The notes under the pieces were generated by a model that worked only from the letters and a program-made list of their open reading frames with translations, did not search any database and had not been told where the DNA came from. From JBDTVS01 sp040007095 (GTDB taxonomy: Bacteria > Acidobacteriota > Vicinamibacteria > Vicinamibacterales > CAVVIG01), in assembly GCA_040007095.1 (NCBI GenBank), contig JBDTVS010000049.1:1-64000 (forward strand): DNA of 64,000 nt, given 5' to 3'. The first letter of the stretch is position 1. Each line of letters opens with the position of its first letter. The position numbers and the translations under genes were made by a program. Below, piece after piece: positions 26,927-35,637 of this stretch.

Positions 26927-26955
26927 TTTATACGATATCGCCTAATGCAATGCAA
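26927..26955 (-). promoter_or_regulatory. Promoter/operator of the toxin-antitoxin operon
   Basis: On the minus strand, TTGCAT, exactly 17 bp, TATAAA, ending 6 bp before the antitoxin ATG. The spacer contains the palindrome CGATATCG, a likely antitoxin operator. The very short leader suggests a near-leaderless message. Confidence 0.7.
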
Positions 26956-27112
26956 TCCCATCCCATCATGCCAGGCGTCGGTGCGGATCCGCGGCATTGT
27001 CCGGCCGCGAAGGCAAGAAGTGACGAAGGCGATCTTGCACCGAAAAAGTGTCTTTCCTGCGTTGGTGTGTTGGTGGCCACAAACGAGAAAGCAACGAAAG
27101 GTCCTGCTGACG

Positions 27113-28864
27113 TCACTCTCGGATGGTTATGTACCGATCGATCATCGCATCGGCGAGCTCGCTCATCCGCCCGCCCGGCCAGGTGACGCGGACAATCGGC
27201 GGCGTCGCAGATGTCCCGAGACCGACGAGCACGCGCGGGTCATTGGCCGAGGCGTAGCTGCCGTCCGCTCGCGCCCGGCGGTACAGCGTCGGCTGGCCTG
27301 CGCGAACGACTTCAACCCGCGCGCCGAGGGCGTCACGTTTCTGGGCGCTGACGAGCCGCAGACCGAGCCAGTGGCTCTGGTTCCCGAGGTGGTTGACGAG
27401 CAGGCGGAGCGGGCCGGCGGCATTGGCGACGATGACGTCGGTGTCGCCGTCGTTGTCGAGGTCTCCAAACGCCGCGCCGCGGCCGACATCCGACAGCATG
27501 AACGCCCGCCCCGCGCGCTCGGACACGTCCTCGAATCGCCCGTTGCGAAGGTTGCGGTACAACTGGTTGGCCATGTGCAGCGGAAACGGATCTTTGGCCA
27601 GCGCCTGCGCTTCGATGGTCGCGACCCCGCCGTTGACGGTCAGCAGATCCAGCCAACCATCGTTGTCGAAATCGAACCATGCCGTGCCGAATCCCGTCTT
27701 CGCCAGGCTGGGCCGTCCAAGACCCGACGCGGCCTTGCGTTCTTCGAAGTTGCCGCCGCCGTCGTTGACGTAGAGCGTGTTCATCTGACTCAGCCAATTG
27801 GTCACGAATAGGTCTTCGTCCCCATCGTTATCGAAATCGCCCGCGTCGACGCCCATGCCGGACTCCGCGTTGCCCGCGGCGTTGACCGCGGCACCGGCCA
27901 ACTGCGCCGTCTCCTTGAAGGTGCCGTCGTGCTGGTTGATCCACAGCAGATTGGGCACGCCGTCGTTGGCCAGGTAGATATCGATCCACCCGTCGCGGTT
28001 GAAGTCGGCGGTGGTGATGCCAAGCGTCGGGCCATATGCCCCGCCGACCAGGGCGCGGCTGGTCACATCTTCGAAGGTGCCATTCCCGCGGTTGTGGTAC
28101 AGCCGGCTGGGCTGCGCGCGGTAGCTGTTGGGCGGACAGTAGTCACGCTGGCCGGTGACGCTCAGGCAGTGGACGTCCGACTCCACGCTGTAGTGCAGAT
28201 AGTTGCCCACGAACAGATCGAGCCAGCCATCGCGGTCGTAGTCGACGAAGGCCGCTGATATACCCCATCCGCCGCGGTTCTCGGTGCGGGTGCCGATCGT
28301 GGCGTCGGTGAACGTACCGTCGCCGTTGTTGCGGAGCATCACGCTGCCATTCAGCCCTGTCCGGTAGAGGTCGACACGGCCGTCGTTGTCGAAATCGCCT
28401 GCCGCCACGCCCATGCCGTACGACTGGAGGTCGATGCCACTAGCTTCGGTCACGTCGGTGAAGTGCAGCGTGCGCGTGCCGTCCGCCCCGACGACCGAGT
28501 CGTTTCGAAACAGCCGATCCTTGAGTGCCCCGTTCGTGGGGAACACGGCGTTCTTCATCGGCGCACCGCCCAGCATCTGTCCCTGGACCACGTAGACATC
28601 GAGATCGCCGTCGTTGTCGTAGTCGAACAGCGCAATGCCAGGCGCCATGATCTCCGGGTAGTAGAACTTGCCCGACATCCCGTTGAAGTGCACGAAGTTC
28701 AGTCCCGCCGCCGTGGCGGCTTCCGTGAACCACTCCTGGCCGATCGACCCCTCCAGGGTCCCGGCGGGGCTCGGCGGCCGCCCCGGCGCCTTGGCCGTGT
28801 CACACGCCCCCAGCACGAGGCTGACGAAGAGGGTGAACAGCCCATGGTAAAAGTCCGGCCGCAT
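27113..28864 (-). CDS. CRTAC1/ASPIC-UnbV family lipoprotein
   Basis: A 583-residue exported lipoprotein with a lipobox LVLGAC near residue 20. At least six FG-GAP calcium loops follow (DYDNDGDLDVYV, DFDNDGRVDLY, DYDRDGWLDLFV, DFNRDGWIDIYL, DFDNDGDEDLFV, DLDNDGDTDVIV), and an ASPIC/UnbV C-terminus (LGARVEVV, then RVTWPGGRMSEL). The reading frame is open further upstream, but ATG 28864 is the only start that gives a signal peptide. That ATG and the next codons lie inside the dispersed repeat at 28842-28991, and no good ribosome site precedes it. It is monocistronic and divergent from the LysR gene. Confidence 0.82.
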   Translation of the reverse strand: MRPDFYHGLFTLFVSLVLGACDTAKAPGRPPSPAGTLEGSIGQEWFTEAATAAGLNFVHFNGMSGKFYYPEIMAPGIALFDYDNDGDLDVYVVQGQMLGGAPMKNAVFPTNGALKDRLFRNDSVVGADGTRTLHFTDVTEASGIDLQSYGMGVAAGDFDNDGRVDLYRTGLNGSVMLRNNGDGTFTDATIGTRTENRGGWGISAAFVDYDRDGWLDLFVGNYLHYSVESDVHCLSVTGQRDYCPPNSYRAQPSRLYHNRGNGTFEDVTSRALVGGAYGPTLGITTADFNRDGWIDIYLANDGVPNLLWINQHDGTFKETAQLAGAAVNAAGNAESGMGVDAGDFDNDGDEDLFVTNWLSQMNTLYVNDGGGNFEERKAASGLGRPSLAKTGFGTAWFDFDNDGWLDLLTVNGGVATIEAQALAKDPFPLHMANQLYRNLRNGRFEDVSERAGRAFMLSDVGRGAAFGDLDNDGDTDVIVANAAGPLRLLVNHLGNQSHWLGLRLVSAQKRDALGARVEVVRAGQPTLYRRARADGSYASANDPRVLVGLGTSATPPIVRVTWPGGRMSELADAMIDRYITIRE

Positions 28865-28991
28865 TCGACGAGCGATGCATCCTTGGTGGCTGCGCTGCTC
28901 CTCGCTCAAATATTCCCGATGTTCTCGGTCGCCGCGCCTTGCCACCGACGCGCCTCGCCCGTCTCGGTGCGACGCCAGACTTTCACCACGG
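28842..28991 (-). repeat. Dispersed modular repeat, 150-bp copy with terminal inverted repeats
   Basis: CCATGGTAAAAGTCCGG (28842-28858) and CCAGACTTTCACCACGG (28975-28991) form inverted termini that agree at 14 of 17 positions. Positions 28842-28942 (minus) match 40902-41002 (plus) at 79 of 101 with no gaps. Positions 28950-28989 match the complement of 35598-35637 at 37 of 40. No transposase is encoded, so it resembles a MITE or a structured intergenic element. It covers the start codon of the CRTAC1 lipoprotein gene. Confidence 0.8.
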
Positions 28992-29112
28992 GCTGCTGAC
29001 GCGAATTGAGGGCTCGTCGTTCGATGTGGCATGTTCGAAGGGGGGAGCGTACCAGCAGCCGACTGAAAAAGCAGCGGCTTGATCTTGAAGTACCGCGGAT
29101 TCCCATCTGGGA

Positions 29113-29118
29113 TAAAAT
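29113..29118 (+). promoter_or_regulatory. -10 box of the LysR gene
   Basis: TAAAAT (within GATAAAAT) ends 8 nt before the GTG start of the LysR gene. Transcription would begin at or next to the start codon, and no ribosome site is visible, so a leaderless message is likely. Confidence 0.5.
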
Positions 29119-29126
29119 CTGCCGCC

Positions 29127-30074
29127 GTGGACTTTCGCCACCTGCGCGCGTTCGTCACCGTGGCCGACGAGTTGTCTGTCACCAAGGCAGCGGAGCGGCT
29201 GCATATTTCCCAGCCGCCGCTCAGCCGGCAAATCCACCAGCTCGAAGACGAGCTGGGTGTGCGCCTGTTCCTGCGGCACCGCCACGGCGTCACGCTCACC
29301 GAGCCGGGCCGGCGGCTGCTCGAAAAAGCGCGCTTCCTGAACGCGGCGGCCGCCGACTTCTTCGATGCGGCTGGCCAGATGACCCGCGACGATTCGCCGA
29401 AGTTGCGGATCGGGATCGGATGGGGACTGTGGGAGCCCGTCAACCGCGTCCGCCTCGAGTTGGAGCGGCAGGCTCTGCACACCGAGATTGACGTGACGGA
29501 TGTCTCGTGTGCCGACGACTACAACGAGCGGCTTCGCAGCCGTTCGCTCGATTTGGTGGTCTCGCGGCCGCCGTTCGACCGCGAGGCGCTCAACGTCGCG
29601 CCGCTCTTCAGCGAGCGGCTGCTGGCGGTGCTGAGCGAGACGCATCCGCTGGCCTCGCGCCAGTCGGTCTGCATTCGAGAGCTGGCCAGCGAGCCGCTGC
29701 TGCTCTGGGACCGTCATCTGATGCCGGTCGTGTACGACAAGATTCTCGAGCTGTATGCGGAGACCGGCAGCGGGGCCAAGATGATTCCGACTCCGGGCGC
29801 AGGCCCGCACAATCACGCGGGTCTGATGCTGGCGGCGTCGGGTAAAGGCACCTATCTGTGCATCGGCGTTCCGGTCGGCAGCCAGCAGCCGGCGGGAGGT
29901 GTCGCCCTTGTCCCCATCGCCGACGCCCGCGCGACCGTCGAGATCTGCGTCGCGTGGAGAAAGGGCGAGACCTCTCGCGCGGTGCTGCAGTTCATCGAGT
30001 GCGCGCGGGACGTGGTGCCCCAGGGACACGCTGCGCCCGTCGCGGCCAAAACGGGATCGCGGCGCGTGTCGTGA
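29127..30074 (+). CDS. LysR-family transcriptional regulator
   Basis: A 315-residue regulator. The N-terminal winged helix-turn-helix is clear: MDFRHLRAFVTVADELSVTK, then AAERLHISQPPLSRQIHQLE. The C-terminal two thirds are the type-2 periplasmic-binding-like effector domain. GTG 29127 gives the family's usual N-terminus, and a -10 box lies 8 nt before it. It stands divergent to the CRTAC1 lipoprotein gene, with a dispersed repeat between them. Its targets and effector are unknown; no metabolic operon is directly adjacent. Confidence 0.92.
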   Translation: MDFRHLRAFVTVADELSVTKAAERLHISQPPLSRQIHQLEDELGVRLFLRHRHGVTLTEPGRRLLEKARFLNAAAADFFDAAGQMTRDDSPKLRIGIGWGLWEPVNRVRLELERQALHTEIDVTDVSCADDYNERLRSRSLDLVVSRPPFDREALNVAPLFSERLLAVLSETHPLASRQSVCIRELASEPLLLWDRHLMPVVYDKILELYAETGSGAKMIPTPGAGPHNHAGLMLAASGKGTYLCIGVPVGSQQPAGGVALVPIADARATVEICVAWRKGETSRAVLQFIECARDVVPQGHAAPVAAKTGSRRVS

Positions 30075-30150
30075 GGCCCTGTTCCTCTTCAGCCGTTCTT
30101 GCTCCTCGCTGAAAAGCCATTCCGCTGACCAGGATTCTCACCAACCGGGC

Positions 30151-30384
30151 CTACGGCGAAATGCCAAAATCGACGAGCGCTGATCGCAGATCCTGTTCGA
30201 CTCGTTTCAGATCGTCGATGATGCGCTCGGCCACGACGACCGCGGCCCGGGGAAATGGCGCCGTCGCTCCCCTTGCCCTGGTCACCGCCTCATGAAAGGC
30301 GTTGAGGTCTTCGGCGGACTTCGCGACGACCAGCAGCAGCGCATCGACGGCGCTGTGCACGATTTCTGACTCGGTTGGTTCCAT
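30151..30384 (-). CDS. Small hypothetical protein
   Basis: A 77-residue, mostly helical, acidic protein that I do not recognise. Coding bias fits the neighbours, and GGGAG precedes the ATG, although only 1 nt away, which is closer than usual. It lies alone between LysR and the MBL gene, on the opposite strand. Confidence 0.5.
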   Translation of the reverse strand: MEPTESEIVHSAVDALLLVVAKSAEDLNAFHEAVTRARGATAPFPRAAVVVAERIIDDLKRVEQDLRSALVDFGISP

Positions 30385-30494
30385 ACTCCCATTCTAGTGG
30401 ACCGTATGGCGGCCATGGTTATGCGCGCAGGGTTTGCCCTCGATACTTTTCAGGCATAGCGTTGGTCGGTGCGTCGGCGGAATTCCAGTCGAAC

Positions 30495-30500
30495 TATAAT
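30495..30500 (+). promoter_or_regulatory. -10 box upstream of the MBL operon
   Basis: A perfect TATAAT (in GAACTATAATTC) 68 bp before the ATG of the first MBL gene. No clear -35 box is found at 16-18 bp. Confidence 0.45.
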
Positions 30501-30567
30501 TCGCGTCAGTCGAGACCTCCTCGTATTTGAAAAGCGCAAGCACGGCCCGCCCAGAGAGTCGAGAGCA

Positions 30568-31650
30568 ATGCCGATGATGAACGAACCGGTGAAGTCGTTA
30601 CGTGTGGTTCGCCTGCTGGCCTGGGTCGCGCTGCTCGCGGCCGCGGGGATGGCCGTGCCGGCGGCAGGCCAACGCCAGAACGGGACCGGCGCCAGCGGTG
30701 ATACGGCCGCCGACGTCAAGTCTCTCCACGTGCAGGGCAACGTCTGGATGCTGATCGGCGGCGGCGTGAACGCCGCGGTGCAGATTGGAGACGAAGGCGT
30801 GCTTGTCGTCGATACGATGACTGAGCCCCTGGCCGACAAGATGCTCGCGGAGATCAGGCGGCTTGCAGGCGACAAGCCGATTCGCTACGTCATCAACACG
30901 CATGTGCACCCGGACCATACGGGCGGCAACGAGAAGATCGCCGGGGCGGGACAATCGATCGTCGCCGGAAACTTCGCCGGCCAGGTCGGACAGGACGCGG
31001 CAAACCTGGCGGCCGTCCTTGCGCACGAAAACGTCCTCAACCGCATGAGCGCACCGGTCGGTACCCAGGCGCCGCGGCCGTTCAAGGCGTGGCCGACCGA
31101 TACGTTCTTCGTCGATGACAAGGACATCTACTTCAACGGCGAGGGCGTCGAGCTCGTCCACGTGCCGGCGGCGCACACCGATGGCGACGTCATGGTGTGG
31201 TTCCGCAAGTCCGACGTGGTCGTCGCTGGCGACCTCTTCATCACGACCACATTCCCCGTCGTCGATTTGCCGCTCGGTGGCAATCTCAAGGGGATTATCG
31301 CCGGGCTCAACCGCATCATCGATATCACGATTCCGCGCGACAAGCAGGAAGGCGGCACCTACGTCATTCCGGGCCATGGACGGCTGACCGACGAGGCCGA
31401 CGTGGTCGACTACCGCGACATGCTGACCATCATTCGCGATCGGTTTCAGGATGCGATCAAGAAGGGCATGACGGTCGAGCAAGTCAAAGGGGCCCGGCTC
31501 CTGCGCGACTACGAAGGCCGCTACGGGGTGGCGAGCGGATCGTGGACGACGGATGCGTTCATCGAGGCGGCCTACAAGAGCCTGAGCCAGGCCGCGCCGA
31601 CGCCAACGGCTGGCAAGCCGGCTGCCGCAGGGCGGGGAGGCCGGAGATGA
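30568..31650 (+). CDS. Secreted MBL-fold metallohydrolase (copy 1)
   Basis: A 360-residue exported metallo-beta-lactamase-fold protein. ATG 30568 gives a signal peptide (LLAWVALLAAAGMAVPAAG); the frame is open 99 nt further upstream without signal features. All zinc ligands of the fold are visible: HVHPDH (near residue 112), PAAHTDGD, and the late His of IPGHGR. The protein could be a periplasmic hydrolase, but the substrate is unknown and beta-lactamase activity should not be assumed. Its stop overlaps the next gene by 4 nt (ATGA). A close paralogue lies at 33419, each followed by the same type of secreted partner. Confidence 0.87.
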   Translation: MPMMNEPVKSLRVVRLLAWVALLAAAGMAVPAAGQRQNGTGASGDTAADVKSLHVQGNVWMLIGGGVNAAVQIGDEGVLVVDTMTEPLADKMLAEIRRLAGDKPIRYVINTHVHPDHTGGNEKIAGAGQSIVAGNFAGQVGQDAANLAAVLAHENVLNRMSAPVGTQAPRPFKAWPTDTFFVDDKDIYFNGEGVELVHVPAAHTDGDVMVWFRKSDVVVAGDLFITTTFPVVDLPLGGNLKGIIAGLNRIIDITIPRDKQEGGTYVIPGHGRLTDEADVVDYRDMLTIIRDRFQDAIKKGMTVEQVKGARLLRDYEGRYGVASGSWTTDAFIEAAYKSLSQAAPTPTAGKPAAAGRGGRR

Positions 31651-32417
31651 GACAGCGGTTTCAGTTTTGCGCCGCGCTGAAAAGCGCTCCGATCGTCGTC
31701 GCTCTGACGCTGGCCACGCTTTCTGCGCAAGCGCCGCAAGGCGGTGAACCGCAGCCTGGCGCCTTTCAGGCTGCCGCCCCGATCGACCTGACCGGCTATT
31801 GGGTCTCGGTGGTGAACGAAGACTGGCGCTGGCGCATGCTGACGCCGCCCAAGGGCGACTACGCGAGCGTGCCGCTCAACGATGAGGGGCGGAAGGTCGC
31901 CGATAGCTGGAGTCCGGCGATGGACGGCCGCTGCGAAGCGTACGGGGCAGGCGGCCTGATGCGCATGCCGACGCGCGTGCACATCACCTGGCAGAACGAC
32001 AGCACGTTGAAGATTGAGACCGATGCCGGCACGCAGACCCGGCTGCTGCATTTCGGCGACGCGCAGCCACCGGCCGATCGCTCGCTACAGGGTTACTCCG
32101 CGGCCTCGTGGGAGTATGCGGGCGGTGGGCGTGGCGGCCGCGGGGGCGGGCGAGGCCCCCGATTCGGTAACCTCAAAGTCGTGACGACACACCTGCGTCA
32201 GGGCTGGCTCCGCAAGAATGGCGTGCCTTACAGCGAGAATTCGATCGTGACCGAATTCTACGATCGGTTTCGTTCGACCAACGGCGAGGAGTGGTTCTTC
32301 GTCACGACCGCGGTGAACGATCCAAAGTTCCTGCAGCAGGAGTTTGTGACGAGCTCTCATTTCAAGAAGGAAGCGGACGGCTCGAAATGGGCGCCGTCGA
32401 CGTGCAAGACCACATAG
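31647..32417 (+). CDS. Secreted partner protein A1
   Basis: A 256-residue exported protein translationally coupled (ATGA) to the MBL gene. Signal peptide about residues 10-28, then the segment IDLTGYWVSVVNEDWRWRM, DSTLKIETDAGTQTRLLHFG and, after a Gly/Arg-rich linker (GGGRGGRGGGRG), LKVVTTHLRQGWLRKNGVPY and a TTAVNDP segment. It is closely similar to the protein at 34574 and more distantly to those at 32513, 4039 and 41092. No catalytic motif is recognised; conserved coupling suggests it works with the MBL enzyme. Confidence 0.75.
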   Translation: MRQRFQFCAALKSAPIVVALTLATLSAQAPQGGEPQPGAFQAAAPIDLTGYWVSVVNEDWRWRMLTPPKGDYASVPLNDEGRKVADSWSPAMDGRCEAYGAGGLMRMPTRVHITWQNDSTLKIETDAGTQTRLLHFGDAQPPADRSLQGYSAASWEYAGGGRGGRGGGRGPRFGNLKVVTTHLRQGWLRKNGVPYSENSIVTEFYDRFRSTNGEEWFFVTTAVNDPKFLQQEFVTSSHFKKEADGSKWAPSTCKTT

Positions 32418-32427
32418 TGACGTCGAG

Positions 32428-32455
32428 TCTCTTTCGTGTTCTCGTGCTTGCGTGG
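32428..32455 (-). repeat. CACGAAGAACAC-type short repeat (weak)
   Basis: On the minus strand, CCACGCAAGCACGAGAACAC followed by GAAAGAGA resembles the CCACGAAGAACACAAAG elements at 40764-40818 and 41937-41966. It sits in the gap between two secreted-protein genes. Confidence 0.35.
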
Positions 32456-32512
32456 CCGAAGGCGCTTCGAGACGCGGAGATGCTTGAATGCGAAGGGATG
32501 AGGAGAGACAAA

Positions 32513-33403
32513 ATGAGGAACGTTGAACGCGTCAGAACTGCCAGCCTGGTGCTGCTGATGCTGGCCGTCTGCGGTCGCCCGGCATTCGCGCAGATGGATT
32601 TTTCTGGAGTGTGGGCGCCACTCTTCCATGAAGACCAGCCGGAGCGGATTCCCGGACCGGACATCGGCGACTATGCCGGGTTGCCCATTACCGAGGCCGC
32701 GCGCACGCGCGCGCTCGCATGGGATGCTTCTTTGCTGACGCTGCCCGAGCATCAGTGCAAGCCGCATCCGTCGACATACGGCTTCCGCGGTGTCGGCAAT
32801 CTCCGGATGTGGAGCGATCAGGATCCGGCCACGCAACAGCTCATCAAGATCAACACCCATATCCAGTGGCAGGAGCAGCATCGTGATATCTGGATGGATG
32901 GACGTCCGCATCCGCCCGAGTATGCGCCGCACACCTGGCAAGGCTTTTCGACCGGCCGCTGGGAAGGCGACACTCTGGTCGTCTCCACGACCCATCTGAA
33001 AGCCGGCTGGATGCGACGCAACGGGCTGGCCCTGACTGACCGCGCGACGATGGAGGACCGTTTCTACCGGCATGGGGACCTGCTGACGCATGTCTACATC
33101 ATTTCTGACCCGGTGTATCTGAGCGAGCCCCTCGTCAAGACCAACGGCTTCCGGCTTGCGTTGAATGGGCGCATCGATCCGTACCCGTGCGAGTCGGTGG
33201 TCGAAGTCCCGCGCGCCAAGGGCGAAGTGCCCAACCATCTGCCGGGGACGAACCACGCGGCCGAGGAGTTCGCGGCCAAGCACGAGATTCCCGTGGAGGC
33301 CGCATTGGGCGGCGCCGAGACGGCACTCCCCGAGTTCATCCAGAAGATGAAGACGCTGAAGGTGCCCGCGCAGACGCCGGCGGCGGCTCGTCCGGCGCGC
33401 TAG
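32513..33403 (+). CDS. Secreted protein B, 'WEGDTLVV.TT' family
   Basis: A 296-residue exported protein. ATG 32513 has AGGAGA 6-7 nt upstream and a signal peptide (ASLVLLMLAVCGRPAFAQ). The body begins MDFSGVWAPLF and carries the family stretch GRWEGDTLVVSTTHLKAGWM near residue 147, then MEDRFYR and an IISDPVYLSEP segment. The TTHLKAGW wording links it to the A proteins on either side (TTHLRQGW, TTHMKAGY), while WEGDTLVV links it to those at 4039 and 41092, so it bridges the two subfamilies. Function unknown. Confidence 0.75.
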   Translation: MRNVERVRTASLVLLMLAVCGRPAFAQMDFSGVWAPLFHEDQPERIPGPDIGDYAGLPITEAARTRALAWDASLLTLPEHQCKPHPSTYGFRGVGNLRMWSDQDPATQQLIKINTHIQWQEQHRDIWMDGRPHPPEYAPHTWQGFSTGRWEGDTLVVSTTHLKAGWMRRNGLALTDRATMEDRFYRHGDLLTHVYIISDPVYLSEPLVKTNGFRLALNGRIDPYPCESVVEVPRAKGEVPNHLPGTNHAAEEFAAKHEIPVEAALGGAETALPEFIQKMKTLKVPAQTPAAARPAR

Positions 33404-33418
33404 GCGCCGCCTCCGCCG

Positions 33419-34537
33419 ATGTCCTTCAGCCGAGGCGCGACGCTGAAATCCCCATCCGCCATGCTGGCGACTGCAGTGGTGGCGTTGATAGGACTCACCA
33501 CGCCGCTCGCCATGCAAGCGACGCCGGCACGTCGCGCAACCGAGAGCTCGCGTCGATCCGATCGACGCATGTTCCGTGCGCTCTGTACATCCTGTCCTGA
33601 CACGACGGATTTCGCCGTACGAGGCGCTCTGCAGCAGGGCGGCGGCGCACCGCCCAGAGATCTGCCCGCCGCACACGCTGAGGTGCACGCACTGCGCGTT
33701 CAGGGAAACGTGTGGATGCTGGTTGGCGGCGGGGGCGGGAACATCACGGTCCAGGCCGGGGACGATGGGGTGTTGCTGGTAGACACCTCGCTGGCGTCGT
33801 TGAGCGACGTGGTGATGGCGGAGATCAAGAAGATCTCCAGCAAACCGGTGAATTACATCATCAACACGCACGTGCACGCGGACCATGTCGGGGGCAACGA
33901 GACGTTCGGGAAAGCCAGCACAGACTTCCTGGCGCCCACCCAGGTGCAGATCATCGCGCACGAGAGCGTGCTGAATCGGATGAGCGCACCGACCGGCCGT
34001 CAGCCGGCGTTCCCGGCGGGGTCGTGGCCGACCGATACCTACTTCACGAAGCAGAAGGAGGTGTTTTTCAACAGCGAGGCGATCATCCTGCTCCATCAAC
34101 CGGCGGCACACACCGACGGCGACACGATCGTATTTTTCCGCCGCTCCGACGTGGTCAGCACCGGCGACATATTTCAGACCACCACGTTCCCGTTCATCGA
34201 TACCGAGCGCGGCGGGACCATCAATGGCATCATCGCGGCGTTGAACAACATCCTCGACATCACCGTGCCGCGCGACAAGCAGGAAGGCGGGACGTACGTG
34301 ATTCCGGGTCACGGACGTCTGTGTGACGAACACGATGTGCTCGAATATCGCGACATGCTGACGATCGTCCGCGACCGCGTCCAGGACGGGGTGAAAAAGG
34401 GCATGACGCTCGCCCAGGTGAAGGCCAGCCAGCCGACGCTCGACTACGACGCGCGCTGGGGGTCGAACGCCGGCCCGCAAACTACGGATCAGTTCCTCGA
34501 GAAGATCTTCGATGAACTGCAGGCGACCAGGAAATGA
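33419..34537 (+). CDS. Secreted MBL-fold metallohydrolase (copy 2)
   Basis: A 372-residue paralogue of the protein at 30568, with the same zinc-site motifs: HVHADH (near residue 151), PAAHTDGD and IPGHGR. Long shared runs such as DKQEGGTYVIPGHGRL and ESVLNRMSAP (copy 1 ENVLNRMSAP) show recent common origin. The N-terminus has a hydrophobic export segment (ATAVVALIGLTTPLAMQA) and an extra 50-residue linker absent from copy 1. Gene order MBL-A-B-MBL-A indicates a tandem duplication of the module. Substrate unknown. Confidence 0.86.
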   Translation: MSFSRGATLKSPSAMLATAVVALIGLTTPLAMQATPARRATESSRRSDRRMFRALCTSCPDTTDFAVRGALQQGGGAPPRDLPAAHAEVHALRVQGNVWMLVGGGGGNITVQAGDDGVLLVDTSLASLSDVVMAEIKKISSKPVNYIINTHVHADHVGGNETFGKASTDFLAPTQVQIIAHESVLNRMSAPTGRQPAFPAGSWPTDTYFTKQKEVFFNSEAIILLHQPAAHTDGDTIVFFRRSDVVSTGDIFQTTTFPFIDTERGGTINGIIAALNNILDITVPRDKQEGGTYVIPGHGRLCDEHDVLEYRDMLTIVRDRVQDGVKKGMTLAQVKASQPTLDYDARWGSNAGPQTTDQFLEKIFDELQATRK

Positions 34538-34573
34538 TGTGGGGCGGATTGGCGGATGGTGCAGGGAGATGCG

Positions 34574-35452
34574 ATGCGCGATAGAACATTTCGGATGCAG
34601 GCGGTGCTGATCGTGCTGACGGCGGCGGTACTGTCGATCGGGTCCGGCGCGTTCGAGCGGGCGGTCGCCGGCCAGGCTCAGACGGCCGCCGCGGCGCAGG
34701 CGCCCGCGGGCGGCCAGGGCCGAGGCCGCGGACAGGCGCCGCCGACCGCGCAAGCGCAGGCGCCGATCGACCTCACCGGCTGGTGGGTCTCGGTCGTCAC
34801 GGAAGACTGGCGCTGGCGGATGGTGACGCCGCCGAAGGGCGACTACTCGAGCATCCCGATCAGCCCGGAAGGACGCCGCGTAGGGGACGCGTGGGATCCC
34901 GCAAAGGACGAGCGCGAAGGCAACGCCTGCAGGTCCTACGGCGCCGCCGCCATCATGCGCGTGCCGGGGCGGGTTCACGTCACCTGGCAGGACGACAGCA
35001 CGCTGAAAATCGACACCGACGCGGGCACGCAGACCCGCCTGCTGCACTTCGGCGATGCCCAGCCTCCGGCGGGCGAGCAGGGCTGGCAGGGCTATTCGGC
35101 GGCGACCTGGGAGATTGCCGGCGCCGCCGCGAGAGGCGGCGGTGCTGCTGCCGCGCCCGCACGGGGCGCCGCACCCGTCGCACCCGCCGCGCCTCGCTAC
35201 GGGTCGCTGAAGGTGGTGACGACCCACATGAAGGCGGGCTATCTGCGAAAGAACGGCGTGCCGTACAGCGAGAACGCCGTTGTCACCGAGTACTTCGATC
35301 GGCACAACGAGTCGAACGGCGATCAATGGTTCACCGTGACCACGACCGTTGACGACTCCAAGTACCTGCAGCAGCCGTTCATCACGAGCACGGGCTTCAA
35401 GAAGGAGGCGGACGGCGCCAAATGGCGCCCGACCCCGTGCGCGGCACAGTGA
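34574..35452 (+). CDS. Secreted partner protein A2
   Basis: A 292-residue exported protein, close paralogue of the one at 31647. ATG 34574 is chosen because GGGAG lies 5 nt before it; ATG 34556 lacks a site. Shared segments are IDLTGWWVSVVTEDWRWRM, DSTLKIDTDAGTQTRLLHFG, LKVVTTHMKAGYLRKNGVPY and FKKEADGAKW. The Gly/Arg-rich linker of A1 is replaced at the same place by an Ala/Pro-rich one. Unlike A1 it does not overlap its MBL gene but follows 36 bp later. Function unknown. Confidence 0.75.
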   Translation: MRDRTFRMQAVLIVLTAAVLSIGSGAFERAVAGQAQTAAAAQAPAGGQGRGRGQAPPTAQAQAPIDLTGWWVSVVTEDWRWRMVTPPKGDYSSIPISPEGRRVGDAWDPAKDEREGNACRSYGAAAIMRVPGRVHVTWQDDSTLKIDTDAGTQTRLLHFGDAQPPAGEQGWQGYSAATWEIAGAAARGGGAAAAPARGAAPVAPAAPRYGSLKVVTTHMKAGYLRKNGVPYSENAVVTEYFDRHNESNGDQWFTVTTTVDDSKYLQQPFITSTGFKKEADGAKWRPTPCAAQ

Positions 35453-35597
35453 TCTGGACGCAGCGGTGACACCGCGGTAGCCTGACCAGCCCGACCCGCT
35501 CTGCTGAGCAGACCAACCGGCATAACCCGCGACCTGGCCGGCAAGTCTTGCCGGCTCATCTGCCAAACAGGTGTTATTCTCCCTTCGCCTCAACTGA

Positions 35598-35637
35598 GTG
35601 GTGAAAGGCTGGCGTCGCCCCGAAACGGGCGAGGCGC
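35598..35637 (-). repeat. Dispersed modular repeat, 5'-part copy
   Basis: On the minus strand this is GCGCCTCGCCCGTTTCGGGG followed by CGACGCCAGCCTTTCACCAC; it matches 28950-28989 at 37 of 40 positions. Weak similarity continues to about 35667 (GGCAAGG, CGACCAAGAA), but the second half of the element is missing. It lies in the leader region of the 35701 operon. Confidence 0.7.

Noticed and set aside
28865..29482. Upstream extension of the CRTAC1 lipoprotein frame
   Set aside because: It runs through the repeat and antisense to the LysR gene and would place the lipobox deep inside the protein.
30568..34537. Beta-lactamase resistance genes
   Set aside because: The fold and zinc site are present, but nothing specific to beta-lactamases is seen; the family has many substrates.
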